Below the pieces are notes generated by a model that searched no databases, was not told where the DNA came from, and was given only the letters and a program-made list of their open reading frames with translations. A stretch of DNA of 35,791 nucleotides, taken from a virus. The position numbers and the translations under genes are program-made. Of this stretch, positions 24,794 through 31,610 are shown one piece after another. Each line of letters begins with the position of its first letter. The first letter of the stretch is position 1. The DNA lies in the IMG/VR virus record IMGVR_UViG_3300031951_000599, positions 1-35,791 of that record; one strand, given 5' to 3'.

Positions 24794-24955
24794 ATGAAAG
24801 ACTCTACCGCTCTCATTCTTGCATCCCTTGTATTTAATATCCTGACCATCTGGTCTGTTGTCATTGGTTCGCCTGTTGGATTCTCTGCAATCCTTTGTTT
24901 CTCTGGTGCTGCCTTGGGTGGCATTGGCCTTGCTCATCTTGCCAGAGACAAATAA
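24794..24955 (+). CDS. Small two-helix membrane protein
   Basis: A 53-residue protein from the ATG at 24794, with GAAAGGA upstream. After MKDST come two hydrophobic helices (ALILASLVFNILTIWSVVIG; VGFSAILCFSGAALGGIGLA) and a charged end HLARDK. It is the first gene of the early block and its stop overlaps the next start (TAATG). Function unknown; first-position membrane proteins in phages often act in superinfection exclusion or host takeover, but that is only a suggestion. Confidence 0.6.
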   Translation: MKDSTALILASLVFNILTIWSVVIGSPVGFSAILCFSGAALGGIGLAHLARDK

Positions 24956-25041
24956 TGAAACCCTCAATCACTGACATTCTGGCAAGCGTATTTTCCTTTG
25001 CTTGCCTTGCTGTTTTCCTGTTTATGTGCCTTGCTTATTAA
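24955..25041 (+). CDS. Tiny single-helix membrane protein
   Basis: A 28-residue product: a short MKPSITD lead followed by one hydrophobic helix (ILASVFSFACLAVFLFMCLAY). The ATG overlaps the previous stop (TAATG), so it would be translated by coupling. Its size makes it uncertain, but the pairing with another membrane protein and the consistent hydrophobicity favour a real gene. Confidence 0.45.
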   Translation: MKPSITDILASVFSFACLAVFLFMCLAY

Positions 25042-25072
25042 TTAACTGTCAACCCAGAAAGGAAATGACATC

Positions 25073-25720
25073 ATGGTAAAAATCTCTGTTACTTCAAAGC
25101 TTGACGGCATCCGCTCATGGTCTTTACAGGCCATTGATACCTGCCCCGGTTCCATTGCTTCACCCGGCGAACTAGTAGACGCTTGCAAGGGATGCTATGC
25201 AACGACTGGCAATTACCGCTTCAATAACGTCAAGGCACCCAGACTGCATAATCAGGAAGACTGGAAACGTATCGAATGGGCGGATGATATGTGCCAAGAG
25301 CTGGAAAAAGACCGGTATTTCCGCTGGTTTGATTCAGGTGATGTATACACACTTGCCCTTGCTGAAAAGATTCTCGAAGTCATGAAGCGTACTCCGTGGT
25401 GCCAGCACTGGTTACCTACCCGTATGTACAAGTTTCCAAAGTTTCGGCAGGTATTCGCTGAAATGCAGGCATTGAAAAATGTATCCGTGCGATTCTCATC
25501 TGACAGCGTGACAGGCCAGTACACAAAGGGCCTTCACGGTTCCGTGATCATCCCGTCTGCTGCTGATGCCAAGAAGGGTATGACAGTCTGCCAAGCTTAC
25601 GAGCACGAGGGCAAGTGTAACGGGTGCCGTGCCTGCTTTCACAAGCTTGCCAAGGTCATCGCTTACCCAGCACACGGCAAGACCATGCACAAGGTTATAT
25701 CAATCAAGCTTGCCGCTTAA
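25073..25720 (+). CDS. GP88-like phage protein
   Basis: A 215-residue protein resembling the 'Gene product 88' family (PF17338 type). Cysteines are near the start (DTCPGS, LVDACKGCYATTGNYR). The core FRWFDSGDVYTLALAEKILE, then PWCQHWLPTRMYKF, then NVSVRFSSDSVTG is typical. A second cysteine cluster lies near the end (MTVCQAYEHEGKCNGCRACF). The eight or so cysteines suggest bound metal or an iron-sulphur cluster. No enzymatic role is established to my knowledge. GAAAGGA precedes the ATG. A strong terminator follows. Confidence 0.8.
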   Translation: MVKISVTSKLDGIRSWSLQAIDTCPGSIASPGELVDACKGCYATTGNYRFNNVKAPRLHNQEDWKRIEWADDMCQELEKDRYFRWFDSGDVYTLALAEKILEVMKRTPWCQHWLPTRMYKFPKFRQVFAEMQALKNVSVRFSSDSVTGQYTKGLHGSVIIPSAADAKKGMTVCQAYEHEGKCNGCRACFHKLAKVIAYPAHGKTMHKVISIKLAA

Positions 25721-25740
25721 CAGTACCAGAGCAGCACACA

Positions 25741-25764
25741 ACCTGCCTTCGGGCAGGTTTTTTT
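25741..25764 (+). terminator. Rho-independent terminator after the GP88-like gene
   Basis: ACCTGCC and GGCAGGT form a 7-bp stem closed by a TTCG tetraloop, followed by seven T residues. It would end most transcripts from the early promoter, so the recombination genes downstream are reached by readthrough or by a separate promoter. Confidence 0.92.
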
Positions 25765-25792
25765 AACGCCATATGAACCGAAAGGGATCACT

Positions 25793-25954
25793 ATGCCAGT
25801 CACACTCGCAACCTTGTATGAAGTAGCACCGAACCTGTCAGAGCCAGACGCATTGCAAGTCTTGCTGCTAGTCAATCTGTCTCAGCAGCAGGGTTACACA
25901 GTTACCCATTCACTGATCGAGCGAATCATTCAGCGAGTCACATTAACATTTTAA
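25793..25954 (+). CDS. Small hypothetical protein
   Basis: A 53-residue protein from the ATG at 25793, with AAAGGGA upstream. It is mainly helical (MPVTLATLYEVAPNLSEPDA; LQVLLLVNLSQQQGYTVTHS; LIERIIQRVTLTF). No family recognised. It is the first gene after the terminator and 13 bases before the exonuclease gene. Confidence 0.5.
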   Translation: MPVTLATLYEVAPNLSEPDALQVLLLVNLSQQQGYTVTHSLIERIIQRVTLTF

Positions 25955-25967
25955 TAAGGGGTTTATT

Positions 25968-26921
25968 ATGGTCGGAAAAGTCACACCGGACACAATGCTG
26001 TCCGCTTCCCGTCTACCTGCTGTCATGGGATTCAGCAAGTATAGAAGTCCGAACGATGAGCTATCAGCGACGATTGACGCACTCGGAAACAAGACACCCG
26101 AAAGCATTAGCAATGAAGCAATGGACTGGGGAAATACGTTCGAGTCGGCGATATTAGAAAGGGCGGCAGTCCGGCTGGGGCTGTCAAATATTCAGACTAA
26201 GCACCCAGAGCCATACTTTCACCCACTGCTACCGCTCGCCTGTAGTCTCGACGCAACTGCCGATGGCAACGGGATAGTCATCCACAACAACCCAGACCTT
26301 GGCATCATGGTAATGGATCACGAGTCGATTACCCTTGACGGTCGCGGCATACTGGAAGCCAAGCTAACCGCAGTGGCACCAGAGCATAGCCCAGCGCTCT
26401 ACAGAGGGCCGATCCAGCTTCAGGCACAGATGGATATCACCGGCGCTAAATGGGGCGCTCTATGCGTCTTATATCGCGGCACAGAGCTACGCATCTTCCT
26501 GTTCAAACCGCACGAGTCAACCCTGCAAGCCATCACCAATGCCACACTAGACTTTCAGCGGAGACTTGACATCTGGAAAATGGACAGGCATATTGATTAC
26601 TACCCGCCTGTCAACTCTGCCGATGCCGACAGGACTTGGGCGCAGGGAGAAGATGTTGCAGTCCAACTCGGCGGTGAATTTGAAACATGGGCGCGTGACA
26701 TTTTAGAAGCCAAGCAGGACATAAAGCAGTGCGAGGAAATCATCAATGATCGCGAAACTAAGATCAAAGAAGCTATGCAGACAGCCAGTAAAGCAATGAT
26801 AGGACGTTACCAAGTAAGTTGGCCTATGCGGAATTACCAAGCGACACAAGATCGCGTAGTCAAAGGAAAGGCGGCGTACTCAGTGCGTCAGTCAACATTA
26901 ACCGTGAAGGAAATCAAATGA
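25968..26921 (+). CDS. YqaJ-type recombination exonuclease
   Basis: A 317-residue nuclease of the YqaJ / lambda-exonuclease fold. Early residues give an LSASRLPAVMGFSKY motif (11-25) and WGNTFESAILERAAV (54-68). The catalytic core has SLDAT with Asp95, LEAKL with Glu130 and Lys132, and IQLQAQMDITGAKWGAL (149-165). It would resect double-stranded ends to give 3' single strands for the RecT-like annealase that follows. Its TGA overlaps the next ATG (ATGA), a tight pairing typical of exonuclease/annealase modules. Confidence 0.9.
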   Translation: MVGKVTPDTMLSASRLPAVMGFSKYRSPNDELSATIDALGNKTPESISNEAMDWGNTFESAILERAAVRLGLSNIQTKHPEPYFHPLLPLACSLDATADGNGIVIHNNPDLGIMVMDHESITLDGRGILEAKLTAVAPEHSPALYRGPIQLQAQMDITGAKWGALCVLYRGTELRIFLFKPHESTLQAITNATLDFQRRLDIWKMDRHIDYYPPVNSADADRTWAQGEDVAVQLGGEFETWARDILEAKQDIKQCEEIINDRETKIKEAMQTASKAMIGRYQVSWPMRNYQATQDRVVKGKAAYSVRQSTLTVKEIK

Positions 26922-27997
26922 GTAATCTCACAGTAAGGCAAGGGTTCCTGCCGACAACATTCGCAGAGGCCAAGGACTTCGCGTCCGAACTAGCCAACAG
27001 TAATCTTGTCCCCAAGAACTATGCAGGAAAGCCGCTGGATATCTTGGTCGCTATCCAATGGGGAACCGAGATCGGTCTTGCCCCGATGCAAGCTTTGCAA
27101 AACATCAGCGTCATAAATGGCAAGCCCAGCGTGTACGGCGATGCAGCGATGGCACTGGTGCAGGCACACCCAGCCTGTGAGGGCGTAGAGGAGTTCTTTG
27201 AGAACGAAGGTACACCGAACCCTGTCGCAGTCTGTATCGCCCACAGAAGGGGGCGTAAGCCTGTCACAGCACGGTTTTCAGTGGAGGATGCCAAACGGGC
27301 AGGACTGTGGAATAAGCAGGGGCCGTGGACTAGCTACCCCAAGCGAATGCTACAGATGAGAGCCAGAGGTTTTGCCCTGCGCGATGCCTTCCCGGATGCG
27401 CTGAAGGGACTCATCACCACTGAGGAGGCCAATGACTACCCGTCAGATGCCAAGCCAGCAGAGATCAAGGACATCCCACGCAACCCATTGGATGCTATCG
27501 CTCCAGCCAAATTGATAGAGGAAACCTATGAGGTACTTGAGACAGAGAGCCAGCCAGATGCCGACACACCGGAGCCAGAGGCAGAGGCGGCAGTCGTGGT
27601 TGAGGAGGTTGTCATCATTCAGGACGCTGCTTCCGTGGAAGGGGAGACGGTCGCTAGTCCAGTCGTTTCGCAGGAAACTGATTCCGAATGGCCTCTCTTT
27701 GTGCCGGGGAAGGAACCCGTATCCTACAGCTCGATGGATCAGTGGCTGGTTGAGTACAACAAGCTCGCCGATCAGGTTACGCAATCAGGCAAGGCAGCGC
27801 CGCGTACCCGTATGACCAAGCTTCGGGAACTGCGAGAAGCCAACGAACCCATCATGAAACGTCTTGATGCAATGGTGCGTGTAGTATTAACCCAAGCGTA
27901 CCAGACGCGGCTGAAATATCTCGGCGCAAAGATGAATGAGGAAGAAGGTAAATCAGATAACGTGAGGGCAGACAATGGACTACAACGTCAAGCTTGA
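26918..27997 (+). CDS. RecT-type single-strand annealing protein
   Basis: A 359-residue protein from the ATG at 26918. The N-terminal ~165 residues are RecT-like: DILVAIQWGTEIGLAPMQAL, NISVINGKPSVYGDAAMALV, and GPWTSYPKRMLQMRARGFAL ... RDAFPDALKGL. The acidic middle (~200-260, with PDADTPEPEAEAAVVVEEV) is probably disordered, and a helical C-terminus of about 80 residues follows. It pairs complementary strands exposed by the YqaJ-type nuclease. This recombination module could support replication and genome circularisation. Confidence 0.9.
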   Translation: MSNLTVRQGFLPTTFAEAKDFASELANSNLVPKNYAGKPLDILVAIQWGTEIGLAPMQALQNISVINGKPSVYGDAAMALVQAHPACEGVEEFFENEGTPNPVAVCIAHRRGRKPVTARFSVEDAKRAGLWNKQGPWTSYPKRMLQMRARGFALRDAFPDALKGLITTEEANDYPSDAKPAEIKDIPRNPLDAIAPAKLIEETYEVLETESQPDADTPEPEAEAAVVVEEVVIIQDAASVEGETVASPVVSQETDSEWPLFVPGKEPVSYSSMDQWLVEYNKLADQVTQSGKAAPRTRMTKLRELREANEPIMKRLDAMVRVVLTQAYQTRLKYLGAKMNEEEGKSDNVRADNGLQRQA

Positions 27998-28202
27998 GTT
28001 AGCAAAAGAATACTTGCGAAGTAGGAAGAAACTTATCAGCGAACAGATTGCTGATGACCCTAACCGCTTCATCCCAACACCAGCCGTAGAGACAGATATC
28101 AAGAGGACAATCAATGAATACAAATTATCCACCAGAAAAAATAAGGAAACCGGCTCATCGACTATTCGATTTTTTGATAAAAAATTATCGTTTAAAAAAT
28201 GA
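27975..28202 (+). CDS. Small basic hypothetical protein
   Basis: A 75-residue, Lys/Arg-rich protein overlapping the end of the RecT-like gene by 23 bases. It begins with a helix (MDYNVKLELAKEYLRSRKKL) and ends in a basic, beta-prone tail (SSTIRFFDKKLSFKK). It also overlaps the Cro-like gene. No family recognised; the basic charge suggests nucleic-acid contact. Confidence 0.5.
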   Translation: MDYNVKLELAKEYLRSRKKLISEQIADDPNRFIPTPAVETDIKRTINEYKLSTRKNKETGSSTIRFFDKKLSFKK

Positions 28203-28344
28203 CCATGCACTGGCAGTCGCGCTCGATATCGTGCCGTCTGCTATCTGCAAGATCCGGGCTGGCAGACCAGTCACAGCATCCATCATCCTCAAAGTCCATG
28301 AGAAGTATGAGATACCTGTGCGCGACATCAAGGGGTTGCTATGA
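28114..28344 (+). CDS. Cro/C1-like helix-turn-helix protein
   Basis: A 76-residue DNA-binding protein. The helix-turn-helix lies in RLKNDHALAVALDIVPSAIC and the recognition helix in KIRAGRPVTASIILKVHEKY. The C-terminus IPVRDIKGLL completes the domain. Small proteins of this kind are common in phages of Burkholderiales-type hosts. Probably an early repressor or Cro-like switch. The next gene starts at its stop (ATGA). Confidence 0.75.
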   Translation: MNTNYPPEKIRKPAHRLFDFLIKNYRLKNDHALAVALDIVPSAICKIRAGRPVTASIILKVHEKYEIPVRDIKGLL

Positions 28345-28520
28345 CCAAGCTAGAAAACACAGGCACTCGCTGGTGTACCTCATGCAATAGTCACCGGGAA
28401 ATACAAGGCGGCTACTGGAAGAAGTGCAACAAGACAAACCGATGGGTATGCCGACCATGCAAGCAGCATAAATCCCCAAGCTTCTACGGGAAAAATAATG
28501 CGATGCCTGCATTGTATTAA
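28341..28520 (+). CDS. Small zinc-ribbon protein
   Basis: A 59-residue protein, ATG at 28341 overlapping the previous stop. It has RWCTSCNSHREIQGGYWKKC (C12, C15, C29) and RWVCRPCKQHK (C37, C40), giving two CxxC knuckles expected to bind zinc. A likely protein- or nucleic-acid-binding accessory factor. The next gene overlaps its end by 23 bases. Confidence 0.65.
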   Translation: MTKLENTGTRWCTSCNSHREIQGGYWKKCNKTNRWVCRPCKQHKSPSFYGKNNAMPALY

Positions 28521-28707
28521 CTACAACCTGCGCGACTACCCCTCCCATGCAAAGGTGGGGTACGGAAGGTGCATGGCAGCAGACTTGCAAAGAGATGGGG
28601 CTGTGTTCATGTCAATCGCAGCAGAAGTAGATTGCGATGGGTACAGCCCTGCCAAAGACGGCATAGTTTTTAAACGTGAGGAATGGTATGAGAGCCGCAA
28701 GAATTGA
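28498..28707 (+). CDS. Small Cys-containing phage protein
   Basis: A 69-residue protein starting MRCLHCINYNLRDYPSHAKV with a CxxC pair; a second pair of Cys lies at GYGRCMA and AEVDCDGYSP. It ends EEWYESRKN. Such short Cys-containing phage proteins with an 'FMS...VDCDGY' pattern are common next to nuclease genes. It overlaps both neighbours. Function unknown; metal binding likely. Confidence 0.65.
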   Translation: MRCLHCINYNLRDYPSHAKVGYGRCMAADLQRDGAVFMSIAAEVDCDGYSPAKDGIVFKREEWYESRKN

Positions 28708-29002
28708 TGAGAACCAGAAGGAAATAGTCAAAGCCTTGCGGCACATGGGCTGCTTTGTTCAGCATCTGCATGGCGTAGGTGCTGGCTGTCCTGATCTGCT
28801 GGTGGGATACAAGGGATTCAATATCCTGCTGGAAGTCAAGGATGGCAACAAGAAACCATCAGACCAGAAGCTAACCCCAGACCAGATCATCTGGCACAGG
28901 GATTGGCGAGGGCAGGTGGATATCGTCAACAGCGTAGACCAAGCCATCCTCGCAGTGCTGCGGGTAGCCAGAGACTTGTCCGACTTGGATGACCTCAAGT
29001 GA
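28688..29002 (+). CDS. VRR-NUC-type nuclease
   Basis: I chose the ATG at 28688 (104 residues) because GAGGA precedes it. The PD-(D/E)XK core is seen in AGCPDLLVGYKGFNILLEVK (Pro35-Asp36, then Glu49 and Lys51), with DQKLTPDQIIWHRDWRGQ and VDIVNSVDQAILAV following. This is the VRR-NUC arrangement used by small phage resolvase or repair nucleases. It may cut branched DNA made by the recombination module. Confidence 0.8.
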   Translation: MRAARIDENQKEIVKALRHMGCFVQHLHGVGAGCPDLLVGYKGFNILLEVKDGNKKPSDQKLTPDQIIWHRDWRGQVDIVNSVDQAILAVLRVARDLSDLDDLK

Positions 29003-29035
29003 GCCTGTGGCGTAAACGACAAGTGAAGGAAAGCA

Positions 29036-29227
29036 ATGGAGAAAATAAAAGAATACGCAATCTTCCTGTGCCTGATACCGGCATGGGCGGTGCTGCTGTA
29101 CTGTCTAGTCAGAGTGAACATCAACCCGCCAACGAGACACAACATCTGCACAGTAGCGGAGATCAGTCCAGACGTAACACCACAGGAGCGGGAACGCTGC
29201 CGCATGATAAGGGGGCATAAGCTATGA
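29036..29227 (+). CDS. Small membrane or exported protein
   Basis: A 63-residue protein with AAGGA before its ATG. Residues ~6-26 form a hydrophobic helix (YAIFLCLIPAWAVLLYCLVR). The C-terminal part NICTVAEISPDVTPQERERC, then RMIRGHKL, is a recurring ending in phages of betaproteobacteria. The next gene overlaps by ATGA. Function unknown. Confidence 0.6.
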   Translation: MEKIKEYAIFLCLIPAWAVLLYCLVRVNINPPTRHNICTVAEISPDVTPQERERCRMIRGHKL

Positions 29228-29451
29228 CAATCTTCATCCCGGTTCTATGGGTTTGCATCAACGCTCATTGTGAGTTCATGCAGCAACGCGGCTTCTATAC
29301 CAACGAAGAAGAATGCAGGGAGGAAGTGCGCCAGCAAAAGCAGAAGATGCGTGACAGGGCTGAGATGAGTGAAGGTGAGCTTACGCAGCTAGAGGGCACT
29401 TGCATTGACGCGACAGTGGATAAAAACCTGAGAGCGAAGGGGGAGCAATGA
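29224..29451 (+). CDS. Small Cys-containing hypothetical protein
   Basis: A 75-residue protein. The start MTIFIPVLWVCINAHCEFMQ is hydrophobic and could be a short signal or anchor. Cysteines occur at residues ~11, 16, 31 and 60. A charged helix follows (EECREEVRQQKQKMRDRAEM). It overlaps both neighbours (ATGA). No family recognised. Confidence 0.55.
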   Translation: MTIFIPVLWVCINAHCEFMQQRGFYTNEEECREEVRQQKQKMRDRAEMSEGELTQLEGTCIDATVDKNLRAKGEQ

Positions 29452-29819
29452 CCATCACACTGACCCGCGAGGAAGCGCAGCAGGTGCTAGAAGCGCTAGA
29501 GCACGAAGTTCGTCGATCAGAGGTTGTTCCGGCTAAGACCTTGGATGCGGCTGCAATTCTGTTTGCCAAACTCGCGCAGCCTGAACCGGAGCCGGTGGCT
29601 GACAAGTACCTGATGGAAGTTGAATGCACAAAGTGCGGTGCAAAGCAGGATGGCGTTTTAACTGTCACCGCGCCACCACAGCGCGAATGGCAGGGGCTGA
29701 CGGATGAGGAATACGAAGCAATGGCAGAGCAGTATGTAACTAACTGCTATTTCGATACATTGGAATACGCAAAAGCCATCGAAGCCAAGTTGAAAGAAAA
29801 GAATGCGTCCCATCTATGA
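29448..29819 (+). CDS. Phage protein with 'REEAQQVLEALE' and EAA-type motifs
   Basis: A 123-residue protein starting MTITLTREEAQQVLEALEHE, then a helical, acidic linker with PEPEPVADKYLMEVECTKCG (CxxC) and APPQREWQGLTDEEYEAMAE. The C-terminus YAKAIEAKLKEKN resembles the EAA motif seen at the end of phage EA-type proteins. I recognise this as a widespread composite of short phage modules. Function unknown. Confidence 0.65.
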   Translation: MTITLTREEAQQVLEALEHEVRRSEVVPAKTLDAAAILFAKLAQPEPEPVADKYLMEVECTKCGAKQDGVLTVTAPPQREWQGLTDEEYEAMAEQYVTNCYFDTLEYAKAIEAKLKEKNASHL

Positions 29820-30222
29820 GACAGACGCTGACCTACAGCGCGAAAAGGAAGTACAGGAAGCACTGTTCCTCATGTGGGAAGTTGACTTTCACAAGCTACC
29901 TCGTGCCTACCATGTGGACTGGATGCTGACCAAGCGGGGAGAGGCCAAGGCATTTGCTGAACTCAAGTGCCGCAACAATCCTCGCAGTCAGTACCCAACC
30001 CTGATGCTGTCCATGCACAAGTGGATGCACGGCAAGGCAATGGCACAGGAGATCGGCGGCAAGTTTCTAGTCATCGTCAAGTGGAGTGACGGTATCTTCT
30101 ACCACACACAGGGCTGGTGCGATGTAACCTACGGAGTCGGAGGCAGGAAGGACAGGGGAGACAGTCAGGATATAGAACCAGTTGTCCATATCCCGACTGA
30201 TTACTTCAAGCGGGTCAGTTAG
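29803..30222 (+). CDS. Putative PD-(D/E)XK-like nuclease
   Basis: A 139-residue protein, the last of the early block. The segment YHVDWMLTKRGEAKAFAELK places an Asp and a downstream Glu-x-Lys in the order expected of PD-(D/E)XK nucleases. It is followed by a helical MHKWMHGKAMAQEIGGKFLV and a beta strand WSDGIFYH. The catalytic reading is inferred from this motif only. Its stop codon overlaps the end of the opposite-strand spanin gene by eight bases. Confidence 0.6.
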   Translation: MRPIYETDADLQREKEVQEALFLMWEVDFHKLPRAYHVDWMLTKRGEAKAFAELKCRNNPRSQYPTLMLSMHKWMHGKAMAQEIGGKFLVIVKWSDGIFYHTQGWCDVTYGVGGRKDRGDSQDIEPVVHIPTDYFKRVS

Positions 30223-30703
30223 ATTCCATCAGCATCTTGATTACGGATTCGTACTGCTCGCGGCATTGCTTGAGGAGGACTCTTGTTTCGTCTGCTCTGG
30301 TAGCTTCCCTTGCAAGAAATTCTCCATCTGGCCTATAAAGCTCTTTTCCAGTACATCCGGCGGCAGCGGGTCTAGCCTCGGCGGTACTGGGCACGGCACT
30401 GGCTTCGGTGGTGGGGCGGGACGGACGCTCGCGCATGCTGTTAGAAAGAGCGGTAGCACGAGCATTAAGATTCCTGATCTCACGATCTTTCTCCTGTCTA
30501 ATAGCGTCAGCATTCGCCTGCAATGCCTTCTCTTTGGATCTTGCCTCGGCTTGTGCCTGAGCATAAGCAGCTTCCTGTTCGGCGCGTTCCTTATCCCACT
30601 TCTGCTGTACTTCAGCCATGCCTAGTTTATGGCCTTTGTACACGCCAGCGCCGCCAGCAGCACCTACAACCAGCACAACCCCAAGGATCATCCACGGGTT
30701 CAT
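30215..30703 (-). CDS. i-spanin (Rz-like)
   Basis: A 162-residue protein with one N-terminal membrane helix (PWMILGVVLVVGAAGGAGVY, about residues 3-22) and a long helical periplasmic part: EVQQKWDKERAEQEAAYAQA, EARSKEKALQANADAIRQEK, IRNLNARATALSNSM. This is the Rz layout: inner-membrane anchor plus coiled coil. It is the last gene of the late block and carries the nested outer-membrane spanin in another frame. Together they would disrupt the outer membrane at lysis. Confidence 0.88.
   Translation of the reverse strand: MNPWMILGVVLVVGAAGGAGVYKGHKLGMAEVQQKWDKERAEQEAAYAQAQAEARSKEKALQANADAIRQEKDREIRNLNARATALSNSMRERPSRPTTEASAVPSTAEARPAAAGCTGKELYRPDGEFLAREATRADETRVLLKQCREQYESVIKMLMESN
30241..30483 (-). 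CDS. o-spanin (Rz1-like lipoprotein) nested in the i-spanin gene
   Basis: Entirely inside the i-spanin gene in another frame. I chose GTG at 30483 (80 residues) because GGAG lies seven bases upstream; an ATG at 30513 is an alternative. It begins with a lipoprotein signal (GILMLVLPLFLTAC; lipobox Cys17), then the proline-rich stretch VRPAPPPKPVPCPVPPRLDP typical of Rz1, and ends in a Ser/Asn-rich tail. The nested arrangement is the classic Rz/Rz1 pair. Confidence 0.82.
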   Translation of the reverse strand: MRSGILMLVLPLFLTACASVRPAPPPKPVPCPVPPRLDPLPPDVLEKSFIGQMENFLQGKLPEQTKQESSSSNAASSTNP

Positions 30704-30873
30704 TTCTGCCCCGGTACTTTCTTACCTTCCAGCTTCTTGTGTACCTTGATCGTCTTGCAAACCTTCTTCTCTTTGCCTGCCTTGTCCTTCTCCATGTGAC
30801 AGACTTCCTTCATCTCGCCACCAGCAAAGGCCAGCAGGGGAACAAACGCAATAAGTGCAATCAGTTTCTTCAT
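30700..30873 (-). CDS. Small exported basic protein
   Basis: A 57-residue protein from the ATG at 30873 with CGGAGG upstream and one base after the previous stop. The signal peptide is MKKLIALIAFVPLLAFA, followed by a Lys-rich mature part with two cysteines (MKEVCHMEKDKAGKEKKVCK). It would be periplasmic. Its place among lysis genes is suggestive, but no family was recognised. Confidence 0.65.
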   Translation of the reverse strand: MKKLIALIAFVPLLAFAGGEMKEVCHMEKDKAGKEKKVCKTIKVHKKLEGKKVPGQK

Positions 30874-30874
30874 G

Positions 30875-31387
30875 TCAAACCTCCGGTTCAGGTGCGGGTG
30901 GGGGAGCTTTCTTACCATCGAAGCCTACGCCAGCAGCTTGCTGGGCAACAGGCTCTCCAGTAAACACAGGTGCGGGTGGTGTCGGACGACCAGCAGCAGG
31001 CGCAGACTTGGATGCAGGCGCTGACTCAGGCAATACCTCCGGTGCCTTTGCAGCCTGTGCGCTGGCCTCTTTGAACCCAGCCATCGTGGTCTTCATCGCA
31101 TCCATCTGGCCTTGGTCTGTGCCGTTCAACATGATGCCGGACAAGATGCCGCAGAGGAACGAGGCCACCGGGATAATGACCTCAAAAAATTTCTGGTCAA
31201 TCGGACTAATGCCCTTCAACGGCTGGGTCACGAAGATCACGGAGTACAGGATCGTGAAGATGATACCCATCAGTGTCAGCGTCAGACAGATACCAATGAT
31301 GAACTTCAGTCGAGCCATCAGTTCGTCTGTGGTGTACAGCGTTCCACGATCAAGCATACGATCAGCGATTTTATTTAGCACAGTCAT
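30875..31387 (-). CDS. Holin candidate with two membrane helices
   Basis: A 170-residue protein. Two hydrophobic helices are visible: residues ~28-53 (FIIGICLTLTLMGIIFTILY) and ~69-88 (EVIIPVASFLCGILSGIMLN). A long Pro/Ala-rich cytoplasmic or periplasmic tail follows (ESAPASKSAPAAGRPTPPAP). It lies between a lipoprotein and spanin genes in the lysis cassette, near the endolysin, so a holin or holin-associated role is likely. It overlaps the lipoprotein gene by 17 bases. Confidence 0.6.
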   Translation of the reverse strand: MTVLNKIADRMLDRGTLYTTDELMARLKFIIGICLTLTLMGIIFTILYSVIFVTQPLKGISPIDQKFFEVIIPVASFLCGILSGIMLNGTDQGQMDAMKTTMAGFKEASAQAAKAPEVLPESAPASKSAPAAGRPTPPAPVFTGEPVAQQAAGVGFDGKKAPPPAPEPEV

Positions 31388-31610
31388 TCCTCCCCCCTTT
31401 GTCTTCCTTCGATTCTGTCGTTACCTTGCCACCATTGATCCACGGTTCCATGCGTTTCTGGTCTGCAAAGATATGGTCAGGGCAAGTCTGGTTTACCTCA
31501 CAGACTGGCTTCTGACATTCCTTACTCATCCAGTTGTCAGGGTTCTGGCAAGGGTATCGGTAACTCTGCTCACACCCAGCCAGCGCCAGCAGGATAAGCA
31601 GTCGGCTCAT
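31371..31610 (-). CDS. Small lipoprotein in the lysis cassette
   Basis: A 79-residue protein starting MSRLLILLALAGCEQSYRYP with a lipobox (LALAGC, Cys13 as lipidation site). The mature part has five more cysteines (PCQNPDNWMSKECQKPVCEV, NQTCPDH and a C-terminal NDCAK). Its ATG overlaps the endolysin stop. It may act in lysis or superinfection exclusion; no family is assigned. Confidence 0.7.
   Translation of the reverse strand: MSRLLILLALAGCEQSYRYPCQNPDNWMSKECQKPVCEVNQTCPDHIFADQKRMEPWINGGKVTTESKEDKGGRNDCAK

Noticed and set aside
28999-29220. Open frame of 73 residues overlapping 29036-29227
   Set aside because: The other frame has AAGGA before its ATG, a clear membrane helix and a recognisable phage C-terminus; this one has low-complexity polar sequence.
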